Below the pieces are notes generated by a model. The model had not been told where the DNA came from and searched no databases. It worked only from the letters and a program-made list of their open reading frames with translations. Source: Azoarcus sp. (GTDB lineage Bacteria; Pseudomonadota; Gammaproteobacteria; Burkholderiales; Rhodocyclaceae). Taken from it: a DNA stretch of 64,000 nt. Within the stretch, counting starts at the first letter, position 1. The number at the start of each line of letters is the position of its first letter. The translations under genes were made by a program, and so were the position numbers. Shown piece after piece: positions 17,214 to 26,462 of the stretch. The stretch spans positions 1 to 64,000 of the forward strand of contig JAUSOD010000086.1 in the NCBI GenBank assembly GCA_030656215.1, written 5' to 3'.

Positions 17214-19379
17214 TCAGGCCTTGGTGCGTGCGGCGCGAATTTGCTTGAGCACTTCGCGCGCGGACTTCTGGATCGGGGTACCCGGGCCAAAAATGCCCTT
17301 GGCGCCAGCAGCGTACAGCATGTCATAGTCCTGCGCCGGAATCACGCCGCCCACGAACACGATGATGTCGTCCGCTCCCTGCGCCTTGAGCCCATTGATC
17401 ACCGCTGGCACCAGGGTCTTGTGGCCCGCAGCCAGGCTGGAGCAGCCCACCGCATGCACGTCGTTTTCCACCGCGTGGCGCGCGACTTCTTCCGGCGTCT
17501 GGAACAGGGGCCCGACGTCGATATCGAAGCCAAGGTCGGCAAAGGCGGAGGCCACCACCTTGGCGCCACGGTCATGACCATCCTGACCGAGCTTGGCGAT
17601 CATGATGCGCGGCCGACGTCCTTCTTCGGCAACGAAGGCCTCGATGTCGGCCTTGAGTTCTTTCCAGTCGCTGTCGTTTTCCACCACGGCTCCATAGACG
17701 CCCGACACGGCCTGCGGGTTGGCGCGATAGCGTCCGAACACTTTCTCCAGCGCGTCGGAGATCTCGCCCACGGTGGCTCGCAGGCGTACGGCCTTCACCG
17801 CGAGATCGAGCAGGTTGCCCTGGCTGGTCTCGGCGCAGGCAGTCAGCGCATCGAGCGCAGCCTGCACCGCAGCCGTATCGCGGTTGGCGCGAATCTGCTT
17901 CAGACGCACGATCTGCGACTCACGCACCGCCACGTTGTCGATGTCGAGGATCTCGATCGGATCTTCCTTGTCGAGCTTGTACTTGTTAACGCCGACGATC
18001 ACGTCCTTGCCCGAATCGATGCGCGCCTGCTTGTCGGCAGCACACTCCTCGACCTTCATCTTAGCCCAGCCGGACTCGACCGCCTTGGTCATGCCGCCCA
18101 TGGACTCGATCTCTTCGATCAGCGCCCAGGCCTTGTCGGCCATGTCCTGGGTGAGCTTTTCCATCATGTAGGAGCCGGCCCAGGGATCGACCACGTTACA
18201 GATGTGGGTCTCTTCCTGGATGATGATCTGGGTGTTGCGTGCGATGCGCGACGAGAACTCGGTCGGCAGCGCGATTGCTTCGTCGAGTGCATTGGTGTGC
18301 AACGACTGGGTGCCGCCGAACACCGCAGCCATGGCCTCGATGGTCGTGCGCACGACGTTGTTGTACGGGTCCTGCTCGGTCAGCGACCAGCCCGAAGTCT
18401 GGCTGTGGGTGCGCAGCATCATCGACTTCGTGGTCTTCGGGTTGAAGCCCTTCATGATCCGCCACCACAGCAGGCGCGCCGCGCGCATCTTGGCGATCTC
18501 GAGATAGAAGTTCATCCCGACCGCCCAGAAGAAGGACAGGCGACCGGCAAAGGTGTCGACGTCCATGCCGCTGTTGATCCCGGTCCGCACGTACTCGAGG
18601 CCGTCGGCCAGCGTAAACGCCAGCTCGATGGCCTGGTTCGCACCGGCCTCTTGAATGTGATAGCCGGAGATCGAGATGCTGTTGAACTTCGGCATGTGCT
18701 GCGCGGTGTAGCCGAAGATGTCGGCGATGATCTTCATCGACGGTGTGGGCGGATAGATGTAGGTGTTCCGCACCATGAATTCTTTGAGGATGTCGTTCTG
18801 AATCGTGCCCGAGAGCTTCTCCTGCGGCACCCCCTGCTCTTCGGCAGCGACGATGTAGCCGGCGAGGATGGGCAGCACCGCGCCATTCATGGTCATCGAC
18901 ACCGACACCTTGTCGAGCGGGATCTGGTCGAACAGGATCTTCATGTCTTCGACCGAGTCGATCGCCACCCCGGCCTTGCCGACGTCACCGGTGACGCGCG
19001 GATGATCCGAGTCGTAACCGCGGTGGGTAGCCAGATCGAAGGCCACCGACACCCCCTGACCGCCTGCAGCCAGCGCCTTGCGGTAGAAGGCATTGGACGC
19101 TTCAGCGGTGGAGAAGCCGGCGTACTGCCGGATGGTCCACGGCTTGACCGCATACATGGTGGGCTGCGGGCCGCGCAGGAAGGGTTCGAAACCCGGCAGC
19201 GTATCGGCATGCGGCAGATCGGCGGTATCAGCGGCGGTGTAGAGCGGCTTGACCGTGAGCCCCTCGGGCGTGACCCAGTTGAGCTTGCCCAGATCGCCAT
19301 CCGGCGCGTGCTTGGTCGCCGCTTTTTTCCAGACATCCAGATCGGGCTGGGAATAGGTGGGCTCGTTGGCGTTCGACAT
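17214..19379 (-). CDS. mcm: methylmalonyl-CoA mutase, single-chain
   Basis: A 721-residue adenosylcobalamin enzyme converting (R)-methylmalonyl-CoA to succinyl-CoA. The TIM-barrel part carries RGPQPTMY with Y76, and FMVRNTY with R204, the Tyr/Arg pair that selects methylmalonyl-CoA. The C-terminal B12 domain has DGHDRG (600-605) with ligand H602, plus the GCSS and GGVIP glycine segments. This is the homodimeric/large-chain form; no small subunit is nearby. ATG at 19379 follows GAGAGGG. It heads the operon mcm-meaB-pccB-pccA and is divergent from a GntR regulator. Confidence 0.95.
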   Translation of the reverse strand: MSNANEPTYSQPDLDVWKKAATKHAPDGDLGKLNWVTPEGLTVKPLYTAADTADLPHADTLPGFEPFLRGPQPTMYAVKPWTIRQYAGFSTAEASNAFYRKALAAGGQGVSVAFDLATHRGYDSDHPRVTGDVGKAGVAIDSVEDMKILFDQIPLDKVSVSMTMNGAVLPILAGYIVAAEEQGVPQEKLSGTIQNDILKEFMVRNTYIYPPTPSMKIIADIFGYTAQHMPKFNSISISGYHIQEAGANQAIELAFTLADGLEYVRTGINSGMDVDTFAGRLSFFWAVGMNFYLEIAKMRAARLLWWRIMKGFNPKTTKSMMLRTHSQTSGWSLTEQDPYNNVVRTTIEAMAAVFGGTQSLHTNALDEAIALPTEFSSRIARNTQIIIQEETHICNVVDPWAGSYMMEKLTQDMADKAWALIEEIESMGGMTKAVESGWAKMKVEECAADKQARIDSGKDVIVGVNKYKLDKEDPIEILDIDNVAVRESQIVRLKQIRANRDTAAVQAALDALTACAETSQGNLLDLAVKAVRLRATVGEISDALEKVFGRYRANPQAVSGVYGAVVENDSDWKELKADIEAFVAEEGRRPRIMIAKLGQDGHDRGAKVVASAFADLGFDIDVGPLFQTPEEVARHAVENDVHAVGCSSLAAGHKTLVPAVINGLKAQGADDIIVFVGGVIPAQDYDMLYAAGAKGIFGPGTPIQKSAREVLKQIRAARTKA

Positions 19380-19460
19380 GAAAAACCCTCTCTGACACAT
19401 TGGCCGCGCGTGCGGCATTGCGTTGTTGGTGGTATTGCCCGGCACTCGGCGCGACGACGA

Positions 19461-19488
19461 GACCGCCCGCAATAAATTACGGGCGGTC
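19461..19488 (-). repeat. 9-bp perfect hairpin in the mcm leader
   Basis: GACCGCCCG (19461-19469) and CGGGCGGTC (19480-19488) flank a 10-base AT-rich loop, 82 bp before the mcm ATG. No T-tract follows on the transcribed strand. It could be an mRNA stability element, an attenuator half, or an operator. Confidence 0.6.
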
Positions 19489-19575
19489 GCCGGCGCTCCA
19501 CAGCGCGGCGTAGTCCCTCTCATGTTCTCCGGGTCAGAAACCCGAAGCCTCCCATGCTACGCCGCGCGAAGGAAG

Positions 19576-19603
19576 TTGACTTGTTGAAGTGGCAACATAA
19601 TAC
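19576..19603 (+). promoter_or_regulatory. candidate promoter of the gntR-type gene
   Basis: Plus-strand TTGACT (19576-19581), 16-bp spacer, TAATAC (19598-19603). Its -10 coincides with the mcm -10 on the other strand, so the two promoters should compete. Confidence 0.45.
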
Positions 19604-19626
19604 TTTATCCATAATTATGAATGCAA
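19597..19626 (-). promoter_or_regulatory. sigma70-type promoter of the mcm operon
   Basis: Minus-strand TTGCAT (19626-19621), 18-bp spacer, TATTAT (19602-19597; 5 of 6). The spacer contains the perfect palindrome CATAATTATG (19610-19619), a good place for a repressor such as the divergent GntR protein. Confidence 0.6.
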
Positions 19627-19687
19627 TGGGTACGGAGCAAATCGGAAAACCGGTTATGCTTTCTCACCCCGAAAGACCACACAGGCC

Positions 19688-20359
19688 ATGACCGCGTCCC
19701 GCATTGCTCCGCTCGCGCTATATCAGGAAGTCGCAGAACGTCTGCGCCAACGCATCTTCTCCCACGAACTGCCTGCCGGCACCTGGGTGGATGAGCAGGC
19801 GTTGGCCCAGCACTACGGCATCTCGCGCACGCCGTTGCGCGAAGCGCTCAAGGTATTGGCCTCCGAAGGCCTGGTCACACTCAAGCCGCGCCGCGGCTGC
19901 TACGTGACCGAAATTTCGGAGCGCGACCTCGATGAGGTGTTCAAGGTCATGGCCATGCTCGAAGGCGAGTGCGCCCGTATCTCCGCAGGCCGCGCGAGTG
20001 ATGCCGATCTGACGCAGCTCAAGGCGATCCACGCCGACCTCGAAAAGGCGGCAGCTGCGCGCGACATCAACCGATTTTTTGAAGGCAACCAGGCCTTCCA
20101 TCACGAACTTCAGCGCATCGCCGACAACCGCTGGCTGCTGCACGTGATCGAAGACCTGCGCAAGGTGATCAAGCTGTCGCGCCATCACTCCCTGTTCTCC
20201 GAAGGACGGCTGGAGCAGTCCCTGAACGAACATCGCGCCATTCTCGATGCCTTGCTCGCGCGCGACGCCGATGGTGCCGAGCAACGCATGCGCGAACACA
20301 TCCGCAGCGGCCGCGAAGCCCTCGCCCGCATGGCCCGCACCCCCAGCCGCGCGGCCTGA
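19688..20359 (+). CDS. GntR-family regulator, FadR/FCD type
   Basis: A 223-residue repressor-type protein with an N-terminal winged helix (about 10-75; YGISRTPLREALKVLASEGLV) and an all-helical FCD ligand domain (about 85-205) that keeps D/H residues expected for a metal or acid ligand pocket (FHHEL, IRSGREAL). It is transcribed away from the mcm-meaB-pccBA operon across overlapping promoters, so it is the best candidate regulator of propionyl-CoA catabolism here. A carboxylate or CoA ester from that pathway is a reasonable but unproven ligand. Confidence 0.88.
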   Translation: MTASRIAPLALYQEVAERLRQRIFSHELPAGTWVDEQALAQHYGISRTPLREALKVLASEGLVTLKPRRGCYVTEISERDLDEVFKVMAMLEGECARISAGRASDADLTQLKAIHADLEKAAAARDINRFFEGNQAFHHELQRIADNRWLLHVIEDLRKVIKLSRHHSLFSEGRLEQSLNEHRAILDALLARDADGAEQRMREHIRSGREALARMARTPSRAA

Positions 20360-20459
20360 ACCCTACGCAATCGGGCGCCAGCTGCGCGCTCGCCAGGTCA
20401 AACCGGCGCAACCGCCCCCCATTGCTCGCAGGGACCACCGGAGCTTCAGCCGAAACCGC

Positions 20460-21749
20460 TCAGCCCGCTTCCCGCGTCACCAGTACCTGGTCGATACGGT
20501 AGTTGTCGATATCCACCACCTCGAACTTGTAGCCCGCATACACCACAAAATCGGTGCGCTTGGGCACCTTGCGCAGGCGGTACATCAGGAAGCCGGCCAC
20601 CGTCTCGTAATTCTCGAAGCCTTCAAACTCCGGGATGTCCAGCGCCTGCATGACATCCTCGATCGGAGTCACGCCATCGACCAGCCAGGAATGATCGTCG
20701 CGCCGCACGATGAGCTCTTCCTGGAAGGAGCTGCCGAGATCGCCCATGACCGTGTTCATCACGTCCTGCAAGGACAACAGCCCCACCACCAGCGCATATT
20801 CGTTGACGATCAGGGCGAAATCCTCCTTCGCGTCGCGAAAATGCTCCAGCGACTCGAACAGGGTCAATGTATCGGGCAACACCAGCACCTTGCGCACGAT
20901 CGGCTCGGTGCGCAAGGACAAATCCTGGCCCTGCAGGATGCGCGGCAGGATGTCTTTCGAGTCCACATAGCCGATCACGCTGTCGATTGCGTTCTCGCAC
21001 ACCGGGAACTTGCCGTGGGGATGCTCGGCGATCTTGCGCCGGATGCTGTCTTCGGTTTCGCTCAGGGTGAGGAACACGATGCTCTCGCGCGAAGTCATCG
21101 CCGACGGCACGAAGCGCGAATCGAGTTCGAACACGTTCGAGATCAGGTGCTGCTCCTGGCGTAGCAAGCCGCCCGCCTGGGCGCCGGCATCGGCCATGGC
21201 GACGATGTCGGCGGCGGTGATCTCGTCGATCCGCGCGCTGGGCACCCCGAGCAGGCGAAAGATCCGGTTGGCCAGACCATTGAACACCCACACCAGGGGG
21301 GCAAAGACACTCATGCACAGTTGCATCGGCCCGACCACGGCCACTGCAATCCGCTCGGGCTCGACCATCGCCAGGCGCTTGGGCATGAGGTCAGCAAACA
21401 ACACGAACAGCGAGGTCACAAACACGAAGGCGAATACGAAACTGAGCGTACCCAGCATCGGCCCCGAATAGAAGGGCTGCACTGCCGCCGCCACATGCGG
21501 CGACAGCGCCTGCTCGCCGACGATGCCGCCCAGGATGGCTACCGCATTGAGCCCGATCTGGACCACGGTGAAGTAGTTGCCCGGGCTGTCCTGCAACTGC
21601 AGCACCCGCTTCGCCCCCAAATCGCCGGCATCGGCCAGCATGCGCAGCTTGATCTTGCGGGAGGCTGCAAGGGCGATCTCGGACACCGAGAAAAAGGCAC
21701 TGATCGCAATCAGCAGGAAAATGATAAACAGGTTGTTGAGCAAGGTCAC
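20460..21749 (-). CDS. CNNM/CorC-type membrane protein with CBS pair
   Basis: A membrane protein of the hemolysin-C/CNNM family (YtfL/YfjD-like). A four-helix DUF21 membrane domain (about 1-190) with the usual SEIALAASRKIKL segment is followed by a CBS-domain pair (about 195-320) and a C-terminal CorC_HlyC domain. These proteins are linked to Mg2+/Co2+ efflux or ion homeostasis; the old name hemolysin is misleading. I chose the GTG at 21749 because CCGGAG lies five bases ahead; the ATG at 21782 gives 440 residues but has no ribosome site. It follows fumC on the same strand, with 79 bp between the coding regions of the two genes reading the other way round (fumC is downstream). Confidence 0.85.
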   Translation of the reverse strand: MTLLNNLFIIFLLIAISAFFSVSEIALAASRKIKLRMLADAGDLGAKRVLQLQDSPGNYFTVVQIGLNAVAILGGIVGEQALSPHVAAAVQPFYSGPMLGTLSFVFAFVFVTSLFVLFADLMPKRLAMVEPERIAVAVVGPMQLCMSVFAPLVWVFNGLANRIFRLLGVPSARIDEITAADIVAMADAGAQAGGLLRQEQHLISNVFELDSRFVPSAMTSRESIVFLTLSETEDSIRRKIAEHPHGKFPVCENAIDSVIGYVDSKDILPRILQGQDLSLRTEPIVRKVLVLPDTLTLFESLEHFRDAKEDFALIVNEYALVVGLLSLQDVMNTVMGDLGSSFQEELIVRRDDHSWLVDGVTPIEDVMQALDIPEFEGFENYETVAGFLMYRLRKVPKRTDFVVYAGYKFEVVDIDNYRIDQVLVTREAG

Positions 21750-21861
21750 GGTGACTCCGGATTCGACAGTCGCCGACCGCATGGCCGACTGGAGCGCGAC
21801 GTCGACTCTATCACCGCGACGCGTTCAGCACGGCCCCACCCGCCTCCCCATCCACATCCAA

Positions 21862-23274
21862 CTACTGCCCCACCTCCGCGTCGGGCCCGGTCATTGCCGC
21901 CGGAATCACCCAACGATCGTAGTCCTGCGCACTCAGGTAGCCGCTGGCGATCGCTGCCTCGCGCAAGCCGAGCCCCTGATGATGGGCACGCTTGGCGATC
22001 TCGGCCGCCCGGTCGTAGCCAATATGCCAGTTCAAAGCGGTCACCAGCATCAAGTTCGCTTCGAGATGCTGGCGGATGCCCTCGAGGTCGGGCTCGATCC
22101 CGCGCGCGCAATGCACATCGAAGGATGCGCAGGCATCGGCAAGCAACGCAATGCTCTCGAGCACGTTGTGCGCCATGACCGGCTTATAGACATTGAGCTG
22201 GAAGTTGCCCTGGGTGCCGGCAAATGCCACGCTCGCATCGTTGCCGAACACCTGAACACACACCATGGTCAGCGCCTCGCATTGGGTCGGGTTTACCTTG
22301 CCCGGCATGATCGACGAACCGGGCTCATTCTCGGGGATCTGCAGCTCGCCGATGCCACAGCGCGGTCCGCTGGCGAGCCAGCGCACGTCATTGGCCATCT
22401 TCATCAGGCCGCCCGCCAGCGTGCGCAGGGCCGCCGAGGTCTGCACCAGCGCATCATGCGCTGCCAGGGCAAAAAAACGGTCTGAAGCGCTGACAAAGGG
22501 GTAGCCGGTGAGCTGCGCAAGGCGCTCGGCTGCGGTTACCCCGAAGCGCGGATGGGCATTGAGCCCGGTACCGACCGCCGTGCCACCGATCGCGAGCGAG
22601 TGGAGGCCGGGCAGCACGGCACGAACGCCATCCAGACCAAAGTCGATCTGACTGACCCACGCACCGATCTCCTGCCCGAGGGTGATCGGCGTGGCATCCT
22701 GCAAATGGGTGCGCCCGGTCTTGACCACATCATGGAAGGCCGCGGCACGACCAGCGAGGGTGTCGCGCAGCCGGACCACCGCCGGCATCAGGCGCTCGTT
22801 CAGCTCGGCCACCACGGCAAGGTGCATCGCCGTGGGAAAGGTGTCGTTCGATGACTGTCCGCGATTCACGTGATCGTTCGGGTGCACCGGTAGCTTGCTG
22901 CCCAGGGTGCCGCCAGCGATCTCGATCGCACGATTGGCAATCACCTCGTTGGCGTTCATGTTCGACTGCGTACCCGAACCGGTCTGGAACACCACCAGCG
23001 GAAAATGCGCGTCAAGCTTGCCCGCGATCACCTCATCCGCTGCACGCACGACCAGCGCACCGACCACCGGATCAAGTTCGCCCAGCGCCATGTTCGCCTC
23101 GGCGGCTGCGCGCTTGAGCAGCCCCAGCGCACGAATCATCGGGCGCTGCCAACGGAAGCGGTCGGTACCAATGGCGAAGTGATGCAGCGAGCGCTCGGTC
23201 TGCGCGCCCCAGTAACGATCAGCGGCGACGTCAACCGCTCCCATGGAATCCGTTTCAACCCGTACTGCGCTCAT
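21862..23274 (-). CDS. fumC: class II fumarate hydratase
   Basis: A 470-residue iron-independent fumarase (fumarate + water to malate, TCA cycle, cytosolic homotetramer). The superfamily signature [11 protein letters not shown] is near 318, with [11 protein letters not shown] and NVYKPV also present. The ATG at 23274 is supported by AGGAGG seven bases upstream; an in-frame extension to 23361 runs into the actP terminator. Its presence fits the succinyl-CoA produced by Mcm, but a housekeeping role is enough. Being oxidant-stable, it often backs up Fe-S fumarases. Confidence 0.94.
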   Translation of the reverse strand: MSAVRVETDSMGAVDVAADRYWGAQTERSLHHFAIGTDRFRWQRPMIRALGLLKRAAAEANMALGELDPVVGALVVRAADEVIAGKLDAHFPLVVFQTGSGTQSNMNANEVIANRAIEIAGGTLGSKLPVHPNDHVNRGQSSNDTFPTAMHLAVVAELNERLMPAVVRLRDTLAGRAAAFHDVVKTGRTHLQDATPITLGQEIGAWVSQIDFGLDGVRAVLPGLHSLAIGGTAVGTGLNAHPRFGVTAAERLAQLTGYPFVSASDRFFALAAHDALVQTSAALRTLAGGLMKMANDVRWLASGPRCGIGELQIPENEPGSSIMPGKVNPTQCEALTMVCVQVFGNDASVAFAGTQGNFQLNVYKPVMAHNVLESIALLADACASFDVHCARGIEPDLEGIRQHLEANLMLVTALNWHIGYDRAAEIAKRAHHQGLGLREAAIASGYLSAQDYDRWVIPAAMTGPDAEVGQ

Positions 23275-23341
23275 ATCGACCTCCTGTTGGCGATGCTTGC
23301 CTATTGGAACACCGGGCGCCGGATTCGATCCTGAGCAATGG

Positions 23342-23374
23342 AAAACCCCGCCGGACGACAAGCATCGGGCGGGG
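23342..23374 (-). terminator. intrinsic terminator of yjcH-actP
   Basis: CCCCGCC (23346-23352) pairs with GGCGGGG (23368-23374). On the minus strand the stem is followed by TTTT (23345-23342). Located 50 bp past the actP stop. Confidence 0.75.
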
Positions 23375-23422
23375 TCGGGTAAGGCACGGGGCAGATCAAG
23401 CCCCCGTCAGTCTGCAATCAGA

Positions 23423-25102
23423 TCAGTGTGCAGCAGCGGTTTCCGCGCCCACGCCGGTCTGTGCCCGGACGTACTGATCTTCGAAGGCTTCGATCTCCTT
23501 CTTTGCTTCGGCGCTGTTGTCCAGCTTCGACACGATGATGGTCGCGAGGAAGGCCAGCGGCATCGAGAACAGTGCCGGCTGGGTGTAGGGGAAGATCGGC
23601 GAGGCAAAGCCCAGCACATCCACCCACACCGACTTCGACAGCACGACGAAAGCGACCGCGCTGAACAGCCCGAGGTAACCACCGGCAAGCGCACCGCGGG
23701 TGGTCAGGCCACGCCAGTACATCGACATGATCAGCACCGGGAAGTTGGCCGAAGCCGCCACCCCGAAGGCCAGCGCCACCATGAAGGCGACGTTCATCTT
23801 CTCGAACACGATACCGAGCAACACGGCAACGATACCGAGGCCGATGGTGGCAAACTTCGACACTCTCAGCTCGGCCGCCTGCGTGGCCTTGCCCTTCATG
23901 ATCACGCGCGAGTATATGTCGTGCGAGATCGCTGCAGCACCTGCCAGCGCCAGACCGGCCACCACTGCGAGAATGGTCGCGAACGCCACCGCCGACAGGA
24001 AGCCGAGCAACAGATTGCCGCCGACTGCCTGCGCCAGGTGCATGGCGATCATGTTGCCGCCACCAATCACCTTGCCGCCAATCTCGCCGCCCTCGAAGTA
24101 GGCCGGGTCGGTGCCGACGATGATGATTGCACACAGCCCCATGATCGCGATCACGTTGAAGAAGTAGGCCACGATCCCGGACGCATAGAGCACCGACTTG
24201 CGCGCTTCCTTGGCGTCGGTCACGGTGAAGAAGCGCATCAGGATGTGCGGCAGACCGGCGGTACCGAACATCAGGCCAACACCGAGCGAGATCGCGGTCA
24301 CCGGATCAGCCAGCAGGCTACCGGGTGCCAGCAGGCGGGTGCCCAGCTTGTGGATTTCCATCGCCCGTGTGGTCAGTTCATCGAAGCTGAAGCCGAACTG
24401 GCTGAACGCGAGCAGCATCACCGTGGTGCCGCCGATCAACAGCATGCAGGCCTTGATGATCTGCACCCAGGTGGTGGCGACCATGCCGCCGAAGGTCACA
24501 TAGACCATCATCAGCGCGCCGACCACGAACAGGGCAACGGTGTAGTCCAGACCAAACAACAGCTTGATCAGCTGACCGGCACCGACCATCTGCGCCACCA
24601 GGTAGAAGCACACCACGGTCAGCGAACTGATCGCTGCCATGGTCCGCACCTTGCCCTGATTCAGGCGGTAGGAGGTGATGTCGGCAAAGGTGAACTTGCC
24701 CAGGTTGCGCAGGCGCTCAGCCATCAGGAACAGGATGATCGGCCAGCCGACGAAGAAAGCGATCATGTAAATGTAGGCATCGATGCCCTGCATGTACATC
24801 ATCGCAGTCAGGCCGAGCAGCGTGGCCGCCGACATGTAGTCGCCGGCAATCGCGAGGCCGTTCTGGAAACCGGTAATGCCGCCGCCCGCCGTATAGAAGT
24901 CAGCCGTCGTCTTGGTGCGACTTGCCGCCCAGTAGGTGATGCCCAGCGTCAGCAGCACGAACACGAAGAACATTCCGATCGCGTGAAGATTGAGCGGCTG
25001 CTTCTCAACCTCGCCCATCACCGGTTTGGCCAGTGCAACGAGGGGCAGAGAGAATGCAAGCAGACCGGCGCCAAGGCGGGAAACAGTGGAGGTGCGCATC
25101 AT
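23423..25102 (-). CDS. actP: cation/acetate symporter ActP
   Basis: A 559-residue sodium:solute symporter with about 13 membrane helices, which takes up acetate and other short carboxylates with a cation. An N-terminal signal-like segment (ends near ALA, residue about 25) and the conserved TTADFYTAGGGITGFQNGLAIAGDYMSAA region are written here only by position (about 64-91). ATG at 25102 overlaps the TGA of yjcH (ATGA), so the pair is translationally coupled. A strong terminator follows. Regulation may involve palindromes in the upstream region. Confidence 0.93.
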   Translation of the reverse strand: MMRTSTVSRLGAGLLAFSLPLVALAKPVMGEVEKQPLNLHAIGMFFVFVLLTLGITYWAASRTKTTADFYTAGGGITGFQNGLAIAGDYMSAATLLGLTAMMYMQGIDAYIYMIAFFVGWPIILFLMAERLRNLGKFTFADITSYRLNQGKVRTMAAISSLTVVCFYLVAQMVGAGQLIKLLFGLDYTVALFVVGALMMVYVTFGGMVATTWVQIIKACMLLIGGTTVMLLAFSQFGFSFDELTTRAMEIHKLGTRLLAPGSLLADPVTAISLGVGLMFGTAGLPHILMRFFTVTDAKEARKSVLYASGIVAYFFNVIAIMGLCAIIIVGTDPAYFEGGEIGGKVIGGGNMIAMHLAQAVGGNLLLGFLSAVAFATILAVVAGLALAGAAAISHDIYSRVIMKGKATQAAELRVSKFATIGLGIVAVLLGIVFEKMNVAFMVALAFGVAASANFPVLIMSMYWRGLTTRGALAGGYLGLFSAVAFVVLSKSVWVDVLGFASPIFPYTQPALFSMPLAFLATIIVSKLDNSAEAKKEIEAFEDQYVRAQTGVGAETAAAH

Positions 25103-25419
25103 TTCTCGGCCTTCCATGCTGATTTCACGATCTCGTTGTTGATGTCGTCGAACTCACCATTGGCGCGACGTACATACACCAGCGTCAGGATCCAGAACAG
25201 GATGAACTGGAACAGACCCAGCGCAATCCCCAGGGTCAGGTTGCTACCTTCGAACAGGCGCATCGCGATGACGTCCGGCGCAAAGGCCACCGTCAACACG
25301 AAACCATAAAAAATCACCAGCACGACCGCCGACAACCTGCCTGCAAAGCGGGTGCGCTTTTCCACCAACTCCACAAACCGCGGATTGGCCCTGATGTGTG
25401 CGTACATTGAAATAGACAC
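25099..25419 (-). CDS. yjcH: DUF485 membrane protein YjcH
   Basis: A small two-helix inner-membrane protein (about 106 residues) always found in front of actP. The sequence aligns with E. coli YjcH over FxELVEKRxRFA, GF(V/I)L..AFAP and RRANGEFDxxNNE. I chose the GTG at 25419: the AGGAGG is six bases ahead of it, whereas the ATG two codons earlier sits directly on that AGGAGG. An ATG at 25407 is another possibility. Function is undefined, presumably an accessory of the acetate permease. Confidence 0.88.
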   Translation of the reverse strand: MSISMYAHIRANPRFVELVEKRTRFAGRLSAVVLVIFYGFVLTVAFAPDVIAMRLFEGSNLTLGIALGLFQFILFWILTLVYVRRANGEFDDINNEIVKSAWKAEK

Positions 25420-25516
25420 TTCCATCCTCCTCGAGAAAACAACGAAAAACCCGTCGCTTCCTCCACCCTCCTCCTGAGTCGACCGTACCGTCTGCTGCGG
25501 ACGTGTCGAGTGCGCG

Positions 25517-25557
25517 GATGATATATCATCTACAGGACTCCATACTACTGCGTATGG
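25517..25557. promoter_or_regulatory. two palindromes in the yjcH-actP / crotonase divergent region
   Basis: GATGATATATCATC (25517-25530) is a perfect 14-bp palindrome. CCATAC-N6-GTATGG (25540-25557) is a second, 10 bp away. The second overlaps a possible minus-strand promoter (TTGATT, 16-bp spacer, TATGGA) for yjcH-actP. They look like operator sites; the factor is unknown. Confidence 0.5.
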
Positions 25558-25668
25558 AAAAATCAAATTTATCTATGACGAACAGCACAAGTGTGGTTTT
25601 CCACAATCACGCAGTCGGCTTTCTCGCTGATAAATACATACGCCCCATTGACGAGGATCAAACACGAC

Positions 25669-26451
25669 ATGATTAGCCGGATCGTGGTCGATATTGCAGA
25701 GCGCATCGCCACCGTCACGCTCTCCAACCCGGACAAGCTCAATGCGGTCAATGCCGCGATGTGGCGCGACCTCCACTCAAGGATGACTGCACTCGGGAGC
25801 CATCCGGACGTCCGCTGCATCATCCTGCGCGGCGCCGGAGACAGGGCTTTTGCGGCCGGTGGCGACATCGAGGAGTTCCTGACCGTCCGGGCGACGGTGG
25901 ATGACGCGCTGCACTATCATGAGGAACTCGTCGCTGCGGCACTGAACGCCATCCGCGACTGCCCACTCCCCACCGTGGCCGCGATCCAGGGTGCCTGTAT
26001 CGGCGGCGGGCTCGAAATTGCCGGCTGCTGCGACATCCGCATCGCCGGTGCCTCGGCCCGATTCGGCGCCCCGATCAACAAGCTCGGTTTCTCGATGTAT
26101 CCGGGCGAAATGGCCGGCCTGCTGGCCCTGGTCGGGCCCGCCGTGGTGCTGGAGATCCTGCTCGAAGGCCGCATCCTCGATGCGCACGAGGCGCTCGGCA
26201 AGGGGCTGCTGACGCGGGTGGTCGACGACGAGAAGGTCATCGACGAGGCAATCGCGGCGGCCACCCGCATCGCCGCAGGTGCGCCCCTGGTGGCACGCTG
26301 GCACAAGCAGTGGGTGCGCCGTCTGACGAGCGACGCCCCGTTGAGCGATGCGGAACGACGCGCCGCCTTCGACTTCCTGGCGACAGATGACTACCGCGAA
26401 GGCCTGGACGCCTTCCTCAACAAACGCAGCCCGCAGTTCAAGGGGCGCTGA
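25669..26451 (+). CDS. crotonase-superfamily (enoyl-CoA hydratase/isomerase-like) protein
   Basis: A 260-residue crotonase-fold enzyme acting on an acyl-CoA. The oxyanion-hole segments are AAGGDIEEF (about 61-69) and CIGGGLEIAG (about 106-115), the latter with the first catalytic glutamate. The second catalytic glutamate of true enoyl-CoA hydratases (FGxPE) is replaced: here the segment reads FGAPINK, giving Ile. That points to an isomerase, hydrolase or decarboxylase-type member rather than a standard hydratase. Start ATG 25669 is set by homology (MISRIVV); a longer reading starts upstream at 25591. Divergent from the acetate permease operon. Substrate not assignable. Confidence 0.85.
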   Translation: MISRIVVDIAERIATVTLSNPDKLNAVNAAMWRDLHSRMTALGSHPDVRCIILRGAGDRAFAAGGDIEEFLTVRATVDDALHYHEELVAAALNAIRDCPLPTVAAIQGACIGGGLEIAGCCDIRIAGASARFGAPINKLGFSMYPGEMAGLLALVGPAVVLEILLEGRILDAHEALGKGLLTRVVDDEKVIDEAIAAATRIAAGAPLVARWHKQWVRRLTSDAPLSDAERRAAFDFLATDDYREGLDAFLNKRSPQFKGR

Positions 26452-26462
26452 TTAGCGCTGCG

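Larger units (their letters stand above)
19380..19687. other. 308-bp divergent region mcm / gntR with long mcm leader
   Basis: No gene is visible. The divergent promoters lie near 19576-19626, which leaves about 210 nt of untranslated leader in front of mcm. That leader holds a perfect 9-bp hairpin at 19461-19488. I found no B12-box, so there is no support for a cobalamin riboswitch. Confidence 0.5.

Noticed and set aside
17085-19475. 796-codon plus-strand open frame opposite mcm
   Set aside because: It is the antisense shadow of mcm, which has full domain matches; GC-rich codon bias keeps the opposite strand open.
19380-19600. Cobalamin riboswitch before mcm (also checked before icmF and cobQ)
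   Set aside because: No B12-box-like sequence was recognised in any of the three upstream regions.
20460-21749. True hemolysin
   Set aside because: DUF21-CBS-CorC architecture is that of ion-homeostasis proteins; the hemolysin name is historical.
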